NCBI GenBank assembly: GCA_018806985.1
Contig: JADANN010000377.1
Span: 484,501 to 548,500, forward strand
Length of the DNA stretch: 64,000 nucleotides
Reading direction: 5' to 3'
Source of the DNA: Angiostrongylus vasorum
Lineage: Eukaryota > Nematoda > Chromadorea > Rhabditida > Metastrongylidae
Below, in pieces: positions 47,481 through 57,699 of this stretch; positions within the stretch are counted from its first letter, which is position 1; every line of letters begins with the position of its first letter. A model generated the notes under the pieces. It did not search any database. It saw only the letters and a program-made list of their open reading frames with translations, and was not told where the DNA came from. The translations under genes were made by a program, and so were the position numbers.

Positions 47481-48005
47481 ATGTCTTTTGTTAGTTTGTA
47501 ACAGTACTCCGGGATTCGTTTCTTGATAGAAGATTATAGGACACATTCAGTGAAATTTATCAAGCGTTTTATGATCGTAGAAAATGCTTGTGTATTGCTG
47601 AGTCACTTTTACTTCTGTTCGAGGAAATAACTCGGAGCACACTTAACTTAAGTAGAGAATGTCCCCTCTAATTCAAACATCCACGGAAGAACTGTGCTTA
47701 CGGTTGACAGTATGCTATGTGTAACGAGATTTGTAGGGCTCCTTGAATAAGGAATCAAATCCTGACATTGCAACCGCTAATCCACCAAAGCCGATAGGCT
47801 TTATAAAAATTTCTATGAGTGAAATTTTATAATAAAATCTAGGACGCCTTCCAACTAGAAAAAAGAACCAAGAAGAGTACAGGCTTCATGAAATAGAGGT
47901 GGAAGACATTAGGGTTGAGACAAAGAACTAAGTGCAGCTATTAATGCACAGTTTTTTTGGTGAGCAAAAACGAGGTTGCCACTTTATTCTTTATCCACGG
48001 AGAAA

Positions 48006-48180
48006 GCTGGCGTTTCGGTGGATTTCGATTTCTTTAGAGCCTCAAGATGTCAGGTTGATTGCAATCTGCTCCGAACGTTTCCATTACCTCAGCTTAACAG
48101 AGCTCAACACCCTCGCTTGAGAAACCACCTTTGGAGTTCATGTGGCTGGCTAAAATGACTTTCTGATATCAAAATATATT
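48006..48180 (-). mobile_element. PLE-like terminal segment with degenerate motif H12
   Basis: The minus-strand motif at 48006-48042 keeps GGCT and GAAACGCCAGC, but CTGAAGA reads CTAAAGA. It is followed by AGGTTGATTGCAATCTGCTC, shared in diverged form with 7353 and 20697 onward. Confidence 0.45.
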
Positions 48181-48697
48181 TTAAAGTACGAAAAAAATGA
48201 TCCATATCCAAAAAAATTCAACTATATTTCGGATTGCATGTTTTAAAATATGTTGCAGCATTGGAGGGGCACATCACCCACCCATGTAAACTCTGTGGAC
48301 CTGGTCTCTCTTCATCAGTAAGTCCTAGGACTTAAATTAGGTCTCTCCGAAACTGATGCCTCATCTGTGGCTTCATTTTTTCTTGCACGCGTTTAAGCAA
48401 TATTTTATTTTAATGCTGTACTTCTTTTGCTTGTTATAGTTGAATTGTAATGTGATCTGAGTAAAATAATATAAACTGTGCTTCTGAGGAATTTTAAAGG
48501 TTAGAGTTTCAGATGCTAAGCAGAAATTTCGAGAAGTCCACAATTGCGAATTCAGACTCTGACGTAGTACAGTCAACCAGCTTGAAACTTTGAGGCTGTA
48601 TAGAGCCAATGGAGTGTTAACGAACGCAGAGGACGACGTTGGTTTAGAATTGACATTGCGTCAAAATTGGCCTTAAAAATGAGGTGAACTGCGGACA

Positions 48698-49097
48698 TCA
48701 TTCCCTTACTGATGACGGCGAATTGAAGCCTTCCTTGTAAGCAAATACATGCACAATTGCCCAGTGACCTGCATAAGCACTCTGGATAAGCGTGTCAATT
48801 GTTACGGAGCACCTAATGACAATTCGATGAAGAAGCTCGACAAGTGGGTGGTAAACGAAGTGAATGAGTGCCCAAAAAAACAACCGTTTAAAAGTGTTTT
48901 TTGCAAATAACGTGCTGTTTCTCCACTGCAAGTAGACGTCCCGTTTCTCGATGGAGCTGCAACCCACGAGTAAAACTATATAAGTTATAATAACTGCTTA
49001 CGACTTGCTCTGTGGTTGGACAGCAGTGAAGCTCCCTCCCATTTCCTAAAACCGTAATTGCATCATAAGGTTGTGCTGAGCGTTTAGTGATTTGCAT
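48698..49097 (-). other. Possible two-exon fragment of an unknown gene
   Basis: A frame starting at 49097 (MQITKRSAQPYDAITVLGNG) reaches GTAAGC, 45 bases before TTGCAG, a typical short intron. Beyond it an open frame continues as SIEKRDVYLQWRNSTLFAKN with a hydrophobic stretch FFWALIHFVYHPLVELL. The phase across the junction is uncertain and no family is recognised. Confidence 0.25.
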
Positions 49098-49655
49098 CTG
49101 GTTCGATCCATAACAGCTTCTTGAGACTGGTTGAATAGATCCCGTCGAAGAGATATGTTCACCAAACCAACAAAATACATCACATACTTAAACAGTTTCA
49201 CGTCTCACTATTTGACAGAAAGGCACCAATTCTTCTGTTTGATAGCGCGTGGGCACAGGTCACACTAACGAAACCGCAGAAGTTGAATGAGATGGGCTAC
49301 GAAACTCGGTCTCATCCACCATATGTGCAAGACCCTCCTCGAGAAATACTTCGGAAACCAACCCAGGGTCAAAACCATTTTCTAAGCCCACATTACCTCC
49401 AGAAGTCCAGAATTCTATGCAGCCATAAAAATAAAGTTGTCTCTTTTCCCAACCTTAGGTTCCAATGGTTTTTATTTCAACGAATAATGTTTATTCTAAT
49501 AGGAAACATGCCACTTTAAAAGCATAGATCGATTCTGAGAAGTAATTTCGGGAAGACGTCGTAGAAAACGGCGAGTATGGAGTTTTTCCTTTGTCAATGT
49601 TTTCTTCTTAAACAAAAGCGTGGTTGTCAATAACAAGGTTTATTCGATACAACAC
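49098..49655. other. No recognised feature
   Basis: AT-rich with one short plus-strand frame (49283-49519) that looks like chance. Confidence 0.35.
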
Positions 49656-49656
49656 T

Positions 49657-49800
49657 GCTTGTCGTCCCGGTAGATTTCGCCTTCTTCAGAGCCTAGAAAT
49701 GTCACATTATTTGCAAGCACTCAGTGAAACACCTCCATCATCTCAATAGGAAATGTGAACTCTCCATGGTCGTTCTCTAGTTGGAATACTAAGTGACACA
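49657..49800 (-). mobile_element. PLE-like terminal segment with degenerate motif H13
   Basis: The minus-strand motif at 49657-49694 has GGCT, CTGAAGA and GGCGAAATC, but GAAA reads GGGA. The terminal segment with CAGTGAAACACCTCCATCA follows. Confidence 0.4.
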
Positions 49801-49929
49801 GAAAGCGGCATGTGTGTGAAAAAAAATTGCCTTGCTTCCACTGCGACTAAAATTTAGGTTTCTTGATTCTTCTGCAGAAGTCATTCAGGTTTTTTCGCTG
49901 AGTAGATCAAAAATAACTAAACCTTTTCA

Positions 49930-49966
49930 TACTTTAAGGAAAGCGAAATTGCCTGCAACGTCAACC
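49930..49966 (+). ncRNA. Hammerhead-like motif H15, very degenerate
   Basis: AAGGAAAGCGAAATTGCC and ACGTCAACC recall the motif. The first core box is lost. Confidence 0.2.
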
Positions 49967-50263
49967 TGTACTGTATTGCACTGAAATCAGCCTTTTTATT
50001 AACAGCCTCATCTCTACTAAGAAGAACGTGCTGGCTTCCCGAACAATGCCGAGGCTAACAAAAAGCCAGTGTTCAGAATTTCTCGCTGCTTACATATAAA
50101 AATTCTGCTTAATTTCCTCAATAGTTGACAGGGACACCGTGAAGATCACACTATACGGACAAATTCCTTTTAAGCTCAACCATCCTCTCGTGCTTCCGGT
50201 TTCTCTTACCATCGATGGCACCCATTTGAAATGACCTAGTTTAAAGCAAAAAACCGTTTTTCA

Positions 50264-50700
50264 AACCGGTTTCGTTTCGGCTTCTTCTGAGCTTGGAAAG
50301 TTCCAATTGACAAGAAATCTAATCGGTCAAACACTTTCATAACCTCAGCAGACACAAATTAATACATAAATTTTCAATCGCGTATCAAACAGCTTCTTTT
50401 AAATACTCACCGTTTTATTCTTTGTAAGCCTCCAAGTTGTTTGGTGGAAACCAACCGCAGCGAGTCTCGATGGATGGAAAATGTGCCTGGTTTAGGTCAA
50501 AAAATCAATCCGAGGTACGGTGCGAGGTCATACGAGATCACAAGGCACTCTTCTTTGCTGTTCATTTTTGGATTTTTTAAGTATATTCAAAACGCTTGAA
50601 GAGTTCTAGGTAATGGTCTTTTGGGTCTCTGTGGATGGATAGAGAGTTTTACTTCAGAACCTTCTAGGCTATGTTTCTGTGTCCTATACGCGCCTAACCT
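50264..50700 (-). mobile_element. PLE-like 3' fragment with motif H14
   Basis: A degenerate motif lies at 50264-50296 (minus). A terminal segment follows, and near 50640-50700 there is a diverged antisense GIY-YIG region (TTTCTGTGTCCTATACGCG, cf. 7762-7780). It stops against repeat C. Confidence 0.45.
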
Positions 50701-51045
50701 CCCAACTAAGGTGTACCGCCCCATCGTGGCTGGGAGGTGTTCCTGGGTGTCGGCCTTCGATGTACAGCGGACGGATTCATCCCCTCGGCAGGGTCTCCCA
50801 TGCCAGCATTTCCATTAGGAAGCCCTAGATAAGAGTAAACCAATACCAGGATCCACCATCGTCCTGGTTTCAAACTAGTCGCATGGTGTCAAATCTCCCT
50901 CTGATCCACAAGTGTGGCGACTGCCTGTCGTGGTGAAGACCTGGGGCCTTGGCCACACTGACCTCGGAACTCTAAGGAACCACAGTAGCTAAATCAGCAA
51001 AACTCCGAAAAAATGGAAAATTTTTTTGGGACTCGCACAGTGAGT
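50697..51045 (-). repeat. Repeat family C, inverted copy
   Basis: GGTGTACCGCCCCATCGTGG, CAGGGTCTCCCATGC and ACTGCCTGTCGTGGTGA are reverse complements of blocks in 12842-13265. Confidence 0.65.
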
Positions 51046-51569
51046 GAAGACTGGTCGTCGAAGTATTCAAGTATACACGTATACCGGATTGCGCCTTCAA
51101 GAAGCTTCTTCCGAAGATCTATAAATATAAAAGAGTGCCTGTTCCGAAATCCAGCCAAAGCATGCTGAAACTCATCCGATCCATAAGCCGAATATGGGTG
51201 AATTCAATCATTTTTTAAACGACAACGCCAAAACTGTGGCAACGCTTGGACGAACAGCGCTTTAAAATGAAATATCGTTTATTTAATTGAAGATCGCTGA
51301 AGAAAGATACAAAATATCACCTTCGCATGATATCATAGTATCTGCAGATCTTCGGGCAGTGTTGTCTTTAGAGTACTAAATATAACGTGTTCCTGTAACA
51401 CCTTGCCAACTGAGGACAATCGGAGACTCCTGTCGACGGATTGAGCAAATCTCGACATTCTGGACAAAGCGAAATTGTGTCATTTTTGAGAATGATTGCT
51501 TAGATCGTTCAAAACATCTACAATCACGGAACACCGAAGCCCATTGCATCAGGCCATATCGTGTTCTTG
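51046..51569. other. No recognised feature
   Basis: AT-rich; no coding or repeat match seen. Confidence 0.35.
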
Positions 51570-51850
51570 AAGAAGCCAAAAGGATAAAACGAATAAAGCT
51601 CTCGGCGTTGATCAATCCCTGAGGGATGCGCCATGCACTCGACTTCACTAAGCATCGTTTGGAGGTGATTGAATGCATATCTAGCCTCTACAATGACTCG
51701 CTGTGGCCTATCGATGTATCGATCCAGTGCTGCTATCCTCGCAGACAAGTCTGGTACCAATTTGCCGACACCGGAGGGATAGAAGGCGCGGGGATCGATC
51801 CCATGTGTGTGTTACAGGGCGCCTCTGACCACTGCGCCACACGCACCCTG
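51570..51850 (-). mobile_element. SINE family A copy 7
   Basis: GGGATGCGCCATGCACTCGA, GATGTATCGATCCAGTGCTG and, at the right, the head (minus: TGTGGCGCAGTGGTCAGAGG, A box intact; TGGGATCGATCCCC, B box). Possible duplication GAAGCCAAA / GAACCCAAA. Confidence 0.75.
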
Positions 51851-52147
51851 ACGAACCCAAACTACAGTAAAACACAGCGAATTTCGATATTCACATGAGT
51901 AGAGAACTAAACTGCAAATATGACGAGCAAAAATTTACGGGAAGAAAATTTGGTTTTTTTGATAAAAGTACAGTTCTTCACGGAACATTTTGTGTAAACG
52001 AATCGGTGAAAAACTAACCTGGAAGAGCCATTGTTGTTCGGCGCGAAATTTATTATTGTTCCCGGAGATCTGTTGCAAGTTTTGGGACAGTCTCGATATT
52101 CTTGTTGAGCAAACACGAGGTGTTACTTTATTCTTTATTCCGTTAAA

Positions 52148-52186
52148 GCTGACGTTTCAGCGGATTTCGCCTTCTTCAGAGCCTGG
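52148..52186 (-). ncRNA. Hammerhead-like motif H16
   Basis: Minus strand: GGCT, CTGAAGA, AGGCGAAATCCGCT (stem with one bulge), GAAA, CGTC, AGC(T). Intact core. Confidence 0.65.
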
Positions 52187-53177
52187 AAGGGTATGATAGG
52201 CAATTTACTTACGGCAAAGTGCAGCTCGAAGCATCGAAGCAGTTCCATCACTAAACCAAGTAACAAGAATATCCTCGTTCATTTCCTCTGCTCCTGTCGT
52301 TCACACATAAAGAGGGCGCTTGCAAGAAACGTTTCGAACAGCCACCTCTGTGTGCACGAAGAGGGAACTAAAAGAGGAATCTCCAATGGCTACGAAAGAG
52401 TTACCGCACGAGATAAGTTTAAAAAGAGAGCGAGTGGCCAAGGCAAAACGCCGTTTGTGTTGCCCGTCATCGGCGATGAAGTAAGTGTAGCTATAAAACG
52501 ATGCTTAAGAAAGGTGCTCTAGAGGAATCGGTAGCGATAGTTGAAATACCACCTGATTCCCCTTCGTTGTCAATTAGTTCGTAACCGCCTGTATGACCGT
52601 CTATGAGAAACACAAAGTTGAGCAATTTGCCCTCACGGCAGGCACGGTGGATGCATAAGTCCAAGTACGATATACCTGATCTCTTGTAGTACTTGCGAAG
52701 ACGAATATATTGGCGGAACGGGAAGTCCTTTAAGTATCCGTATAAAAGAACACCTAGATGGCAAACGAAAATCAAAACAAGGCACGCCACTAGGCACGCA
52801 TAGGGATACAAAAACATAGCGGAGACAATTTCGATGTTAAAGTCGCTATCCTCGCACAGGATGCCAAAACACCAACGCGCAAACTTCCAGAAGCTTTTTG
52901 GACAAGTACCAGGAGCCCCAGAACGAACAGCATTGAGGAATGCCCGGAGATCACACGTCATCAGGCCCCGTACCTTCGCATCGACTTTTGAAGCGGGGTG
53001 GTGCATTTATCGACCATACGCGACTCTGACCAGCTGTTCTTCCTTAGTAGAAGGCACGTAATAAACGGTGGGTTTTTTCGGGAAGTTGTTGGTGATGTGA
53101 CTACGATTTACATTTTCATCATTCTGTATGTGTTGTTGGAGCGTTCCACTTAGTAAATTGGCTATCAATATACGCTT

Positions 53178-53216
53178 CCAGGCTATGAAAAAGGCGAATA
53201 CCACGGAAACGCCAGC
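53178..53216 (+). ncRNA. Hammerhead-like motif H17, degenerate
   Basis: CCAGGCT and GAAACGCCAGC are kept; the first core box reads ATGAAAA. Confidence 0.35.
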
Positions 53217-53269
53217 TTTAACTGAATGAAGAGTGCAGTAACACCTCGTGTTTTTCCCGACAGGAATAT

Positions 53270-53590
53270 CGAGAACTATTTGATCAATGCCGAGGTTAAC
53301 AGAAAGTTGGTCGTGGGAATTTCTGGGACACTGTTCAGTCACCAGTGTGAAGTAAACTGTGTTGTTGCACAGATACACACTATACGGGCAATCAAATACA
53401 CCACTTTGCGGATTGAGACAATCCACACAACCTAATCGCATTTCATTAACATTCCTCAGAGTATTGCCGTCGGATCACCACTGTATTGTATACGAGCGAT
53501 AAGGAGATCGTTGATGAGTTCCTGATGGAAATGACAAGCCCTGTCCGCAGGTTGAAGAGCGTTTTAATAGGCGGGACTAATACGATTCAA
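53270..53590. other. Unique DNA left of the tRNA array
   Basis: No repeat of the array unit and no recognised gene. The array starts abruptly at about 53592. Confidence 0.5.
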
Positions 53591-53591
53591 C

Positions 53592-53673
53592 GACGAGATG
53601 GCTGAGGGGTCCAAGGCGCTTGTTTTAGGCAACAGTCCCTTCGGGAGCGTGGGTTCGAATCCCACTTTCGTCA
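53592..53673 (+). pseudogene. tRNA-Leu relic, unit 1 (array edge)
   Basis: Anticodon loop TTTAGGC is kept, but two anticodon-stem pairs are lost (CTTGT/AACAG) and the A box reads TGGCTGAGGGG. The acceptor stem starts GACGAGA. Spacer strongly diverged. Confidence 0.75.
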
Positions 53674-53774
53674 CGCGTTTCATGCGTTTGGCTAGCGATT
53701 AGCTACCCTCAACTGTATGCGAACCAGTGCTGGACATGTCATCTCTTTTGCAGAAGAGACTAAGACCATTCTAC

Positions 53775-53857
53775 GGCGAGATGGCCCGGCGGTCCAAGGC
53801 GCTGGTTTTAGGCAGCAGTCCCTTCGGGGGGCGTGGGTTCGAGTCCCCCTCTCGTCA
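53775..53857 (+). pseudogene. tRNA-Leu relic, unit 2
   Basis: TAG loop. The A box is damaged (TGGCCCGGCGG), one anticodon-stem mismatch (AGCAG), T-arm CCCCC instead of CCCAC. Confidence 0.7.
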
Positions 53858-53979
53858 ACTGTTTTTGCCGACGATTGCTAGGGTACACTGTATGTGAACC
53901 ACTACGGGAAACGTTATCTTCAAACATTTCTGCACGGCTTTAAAGCGTGCTTTTGCATGAGAGACTAACACCGTTGTAA

Positions 53980-54062
53980 GGCGAGATGGCCGAGCGGTCC
54001 AAGGCGCTGGTTTTAGGCACCAGTCCCTTCGGGGGGCGTGCGTTCGAATCCCACTCTCGTCA
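53980..54062 (+). tRNA. tRNA-Leu(TAG), unit 3
   Basis: Cloverleaf intact except the first B box base (CGTTCGAATCC), which breaks one T-arm pair. Trailer AGTGTTTT. Confidence 0.75.
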
Positions 54063-54180
54063 AGTGTTTTGCCGACGATTGCTAGGGTACACTGTATGTG
54101 AACCACTACGGGAGAGTTGATCTTCAAACATTTCTCCACGGCTTTAAGCGTGCTTTGCATGAGAGACTACACCGTTGTAA

Positions 54181-54261
54181 GGCGAGATGGCCGAGGGGTC
54201 CAACTCGCTGCACCTAGTTACCACTTCCTTCGGGGTTTGTGTTCGAATTCCACGCTTGTCA
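54181..54261 (+). pseudogene. tRNA-Leu decayed variant, unit 4
   Basis: First of five V-type copies: CCAACTCGCTGCACCTAG replaces the anticodon stem, and the T arm (GTGTTCGAATTCC) has mismatches. Acceptor end GCTTGTCA. Confidence 0.8.
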
Positions 54262-54380
54262 CGTGTTTTGCCGATGACTGCCTGGGTACACTGTACTGTG
54301 AACCACTACAGGAGACGTCATCTTCAAACATTTCTGCACGGCTTTAAGCGTTCCTTTATAGTAGAATAACACCATTGTAA

Positions 54381-54463
54381 GGCGAGATGGCCGAGCGGTC
54401 CAAGGCGCTGGTTTTAGGCACCAGTCCCCTTCGGGGGCGTGGGTTCGAATCCCACTCTCGTCA
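54381..54463 (+). tRNA. tRNA-Leu(TAG), unit 5
   Basis: Intact; variable arm CCCCTTCGGGGG. The upstream spacer has TTTATAG about 25 bases before the gene. Confidence 0.93.
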
Positions 54464-54583
54464 AGTGTTTTGCCGACGATTGCTACGGGTACACTGTATG
54501 TGAACCACTGCAGGAAACGTCATCTTCAAACATTTCTGCACGGCTTTAAGCGTGCTTTGCATGAGAGACTAACACCATTGTAA

Positions 54584-54665
54584 GGCGAGATGGCCGAGGG
54601 GTCCAAGGCGCTGGTTTTAGGCACCAGTCCCTTCGGGGGCGTGGGTTCGAATCCCACTCTCGTCA
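54584..54665 (+). tRNA. tRNA-Leu(TAG), unit 6
   Basis: Intact; D-loop form GAGGGGTCC (C to G), still an A box match. Confidence 0.92.
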
Positions 54666-54784
54666 CGTGTTTTGCCGATGACTGCCTGGGTACACTGTAT
54701 GTGAACCACTGCAGGAAACGTCATCTTCAAACATTTCTGCACGGCTTTAAGCGTGCTTTGCATGAGAGACTAACACCATTGTAA

Positions 54785-54868
54785 GGCGAGATGGCCGAGC
54801 GGGTCCAAGGCGCTGGTTTTAGGCACCAGTCCCCTTCGGGGGCGTGGGTTCGAATCCCACTCTCGTCA
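54785..54868 (+). tRNA. tRNA-Leu(TAG), unit 7
   Basis: Intact arms; one extra G in the D loop (GAGCGGGTCC). Confidence 0.9.
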
Positions 54869-54988
54869 CGTGTTTTGCCGATGACTGCCTGGGTACACTG
54901 TATGTGAACCACTGCAGGAAACGTCATCTTCAAACATTTCTGCACGGCTTTAAGCGTGCCTTTGCATGAGAGACTAACACCGTTGTAA

Positions 54989-55071
54989 GGCGAGATGGCC
55001 GAGCGGGTCCAAGGCGCTGGTTTTAGGCACCAGTCCCTTCGGGGGCGTGGGTTCGAATCCCACTCTCGTCA
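54989..55071 (+). tRNA. tRNA-Leu(TAG), unit 8
   Basis: Extra D-loop G as in unit 7; otherwise intact. Confidence 0.9.
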
Positions 55072-55191
55072 CGTGTTTTGCCGACGATTGCTAGGGTACA
55101 CTGTATGTGAACCACTACGGGAAACGTCATCTTCAAACATTTCTGCACGGCTTTAAGCGTGCTTTGCATGAGTAGACTAACACCATTGTAA

Positions 55192-55273
55192 GGCGAGATG
55201 GCCGAGGGGTCCAAGGCGCTGGTTTTAGGCACCAGTCCCTTCGGGGGCGTGGGTTCGAATCCCACTCTCGTCA
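55192..55273 (+). tRNA. tRNA-Leu(TAG), unit 9
   Basis: GAGGGG D-loop form; trailer AGTGTTTT. Confidence 0.92.
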
Positions 55274-55395
55274 AGTGTTTTGCCGACGATTGCTACGGGT
55301 ACACTGTATGTGAACCACTGCAGGGAAACGTCATCTTCGAAACATTTCTGCACGGCTTTAAGCGTGCTTTGCATGAGAGACTAACACCATTGTAA

Positions 55396-55478
55396 GGCGA
55401 GATGGCCGAGGGGTCCAAGGCGCTGGTTTTAGGCACCAGTCCCTTCGGGGGGCGTGGGTTCGAATCCCACTCTCGTCA
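55396..55478 (+). tRNA. tRNA-Leu(TAG), unit 10
   Basis: GAGGGG D-loop form; variable arm with six Gs; trailer AGTGTTTT. Confidence 0.92.
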
Positions 55479-55597
55479 AGTGTTTTGCCGACGATTGCTA
55501 GGGTACACTGTATGTGAACCACTACGGGAGACGTCATCTTCAAACATTTCTGCACGGCTTTAAGCGTGCTTTGTATGAGACACTAACACCATTGTAA

Positions 55598-55679
55598 GGC
55601 GAGATGGCCGAGCGGTCCAAGGCGCTGGTTTTAGGCACCAGTCCCTTCGGGGGCGTGGGTTCGAATCCCACTCTCGTCA
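55598..55679 (+). tRNA. tRNA-Leu(TAG), unit 11
   Basis: Consensus copy with five Gs in the variable arm. Confidence 0.95.
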
Positions 55680-55797
55680 CGTGTTTTGCCGACGATTGCT
55701 AGGGTACACTGTATGTGAACCACTACGGGAGAGTTCCTCTTCAAACATTTCTGCACGGCTTTAAGCGTTCCTTTATAGTAAAATAACACCATTGTAA

Positions 55798-55880
55798 GGC
55801 GAGATGGCCGAGGGGTCCAAGGCGCTGGTTTTAGGCACCAGTCCCTACGGGGGGCGTGCATTCGAATCCCACTCTCCTCA
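55798..55880 (+). pseudogene. tRNA-Leu relic, unit 12
   Basis: TAG loop intact, but acceptor 3' strand TCTCCTC (one mismatch), B box CATTCGAATCC and variable arm CCTACGG. Upstream TTTATAG form. Confidence 0.65.
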
Positions 55881-56000
55881 AGTGTTTTGCCGACGATTGC
55901 TAGGGTACACTGTATGTGAACCACTACAGGGAAACGTCATCTTCAAACATTTCTGCACGGCTTTAAGCGTGCTTTGCATGAGAGACTAACACCATTGTAA

Positions 56001-56082
56001 GGCGAGATGGCCGAGGGGTCCAAGGCGCTGGTTTTAGGCACCAGTCCCTTCGGGGGCGTGGGTTCGAATCCCACTCTCGTCA
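56001..56082 (+). tRNA. tRNA-Leu(TAG), unit 13
   Basis: GAGGGG D-loop form; otherwise consensus. Confidence 0.92.
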
Positions 56083-56201
56083 CGTGTTTTGCCGACGATT
56101 GCTAGGGTACACTGTATGTGAACCACTGCAGGAAACGTCATCTTCAAACATTTCTGCACGGCTTTAAGCGTGCTTTGCATGAGAGACTAACACCATTGTA
56201 A

Positions 56202-56284
56202 GGCGAGATGGCCGAGGGGTCCAACTCGCTGCACTTTAGTGACCACTTCCTTCGGGGTTTGTGTTCGAATTCCCACTCTTGTCA
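56202..56284 (+). pseudogene. tRNA-Leu decayed variant, unit 14
   Basis: V-type with GCACTTTAGTGACC where other V copies have GCACCTAGTGACC, plus one extra C in the T arm. Confidence 0.8.
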
Positions 56285-56403
56285 CGTGTTTTGCCGATGA
56301 CTGCCTGGGTACACTGTATGTGAACCACTACAGGAGACGTCATCTTCAAACATTTCTGCACGGCTTTAAGCGTGCTTTGCATGAGAGACTAACACCGTTG
56401 TAA

Positions 56404-56486
56404 GGCGAGATGGCCGAGCGGTCCAAGGCGCTGGTTTTAGGCACCAGTCCCTTCGGGGGGCGTGGGTTCGAATCCCACTCTCGTCA
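56404..56486 (+). tRNA. tRNA-Leu(TAG), unit 15
   Basis: Consensus gene; trailer CGTATTTT. Confidence 0.95.
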
Positions 56487-56559
56487 CGTATTTTGCCGAT
56501 GACTGCCTGGGTACACTGTATGTGAACCACTACAGGAGACGTCATCTTCAAACATTTCT

Positions 56560-56577
56560 GCACGGCTTTAAGCGTGC
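56560..56577. promoter_or_regulatory. Conserved upstream hairpin of the array unit (example before unit 16)
   Basis: GCACGGCTTTAAGCGTGC, an imperfect palindrome (GCAC/GTGC and GCTT/AAGC with one bulged G) at -46 to -29 from the tRNA start. It recurs in most units. Role unknown. Confidence 0.5.
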
Positions 56578-56605
56578 TTTGCATAAGAGACTAACACCGT
56601 TGTAA

Positions 56606-56688
56606 GGCGAGATGGCCGAGCGGTCCAAGGCGCTGGTTTTAGGCACCAGTCCCTTCGGGGGGCGTGGGTTCGAATCCCACTCTCGTCA
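56606..56688 (+). tRNA. tRNA-Leu(TAG), unit 16
   Basis: Consensus gene, six-G variable arm, spacer of the GACGATTG type. Confidence 0.96.
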
Positions 56689-56692
56689 CGTG

Positions 56693-56696
56693 TTTT
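56693..56696 (+). terminator. Pol III terminator (example after unit 16)
   Basis: TTTT beginning five bases after the discriminator A. The same T4 run follows essentially every unit (five Ts after unit 2). Confidence 0.8.
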
Positions 56697-56807
56697 GCCG
56701 ACGATTGCTAGGGTACACTGTATGTGAACCACTACAGGAGACGTCATCTTCAAACATTTCTGCACGGCTTTAAGCGTGCTTTGCATGAGAGACTAACACC
56801 GTTGTAA

Positions 56808-56890
56808 GGCGAGATGGCCGAGCGGTCCAAGGCGCTGGTTTTAGGCACCAGTCCCTTCGGGGGGCGTGGGTTCGAATCCCACTCTCGTCA
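56808..56890 (+). tRNA. tRNA-Leu(TAG), unit 17
   Basis: Consensus gene; spacer of the GATGACTG type. Confidence 0.96.
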
Positions 56891-57009
56891 CGTGTTTTGC
56901 CGATGACTGCCTGGGTACACTGTATGTGAACCACTGCAGGAAACGTCATCTTCAAACATTTCTGCACGGCTTTAAGCGTGCTTTGCATAAGAGACTAACA
57001 CCGTTGTAA

Positions 57010-57092
57010 GGCGAGATGGCCGAGCGGTCCAAGGCGCTGGTTTTAGGCACCAGTCCCTTCGGGGGGCGTGGGTTCGAATCCCACTCTCGTCA
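57010..57092 (+). tRNA. tRNA-Leu(TAG), unit 18
   Basis: Consensus gene; trailer AGTGTTTT. Confidence 0.96.
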
Positions 57093-57211
57093 AGTGTTTT
57101 GCCGATGACTGCCTGGGTACACTGTATGTGAACCACTACAGGAGACGTCATCTTCAAACATTTCTGCACGGCTTTAAGCGTGCTTTGCATAAGAGACTAA
57201 CACCGTTGTAA

Positions 57212-57294
57212 GGCGAGATGGCCGAGCGGTCCAAGGCGCTGGTTTTAGGCACCAGTCCCTTCGGGGGGCGTGGGTTCGAATCCCACTCTCGTCA
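57212..57294 (+). tRNA. tRNA-Leu(TAG), unit 19
   Basis: Matches unit 18 in gene and trailer, as if the pair arose by a recent duplication. Confidence 0.96.
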
Positions 57295-57413
57295 AGTGTT
57301 TTGCCGATGACTGCCTGGGTACACTGTATGTGAACCACTACAGGAGACGTCATCTTCAAACATTTCTGCACGGCTTTAAGCGTGCTTTGCATGAGAGACT
57401 AACACCGTTGTAA

Positions 57414-57496
57414 GGCGAGATGGCCGAGCGGTCCAAGGCGCTGGTTTTAGGCACCAGTCCCTTCGGGGGGCGTGGGTTCGAATCCCACTCTCGTCA
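57414..57496 (+). tRNA. tRNA-Leu(TAG), unit 20
   Basis: Consensus gene; last before the first 8-base-loop copies. Confidence 0.96.
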
Positions 57497-57615
57497 CGTG
57501 TTTTGCCGACGATTGCTAGGGTACACTGTATGTGAACCACTACAGGAGACGTCATCTTCAAACATTTCTGCACGGCTTTAAGCGTGCTTTGCATAAGAGA
57601 CTAACACCGTTGTAA

Positions 57616-57699
57616 GGCGAGATGGCCGAGCGGTCCAAGGCGCTGGTTTTAAGGCACCAGTCCCTTCGGGGGGCGTGGGTTCGAATCCCACTCTCGTCA
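57616..57699 (+). tRNA. tRNA-Leu with 8-base anticodon loop, unit 21
   Basis: Loop TTTAAGGC between CTGGT and ACCAG; one base longer than normal. All other arms intact. Confidence 0.8.

Larger units (their letters stand above)
52095..53265 (+). mobile_element. Penelope-like element copy D, partial, with inverted ends
   Basis: Left end (CAAACACGAGGTGTTAC, TTAAAGCTGACG) and right end (CAGCTTTAAC, GTAACACCTCGTGTTTT) are inverted copies, each with a hammerhead-like motif. Between them the plus strand carries a linker (RDKFKKRASGQGKTPFVLP, VIGDEVSVAIKRCLRK) and a frame-shifted GIY-YIG region near 52670-52930. The RT core is absent. The 171-residue minus-strand frame at 53006-52491 is antisense to it and not a gene. 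Confidence 0.75.

Noticed and set aside
52491..53006. 171-residue minus-strand open frame
   Set aside because: It is antisense to the PLE linker and GIY-YIG region on the plus strand.
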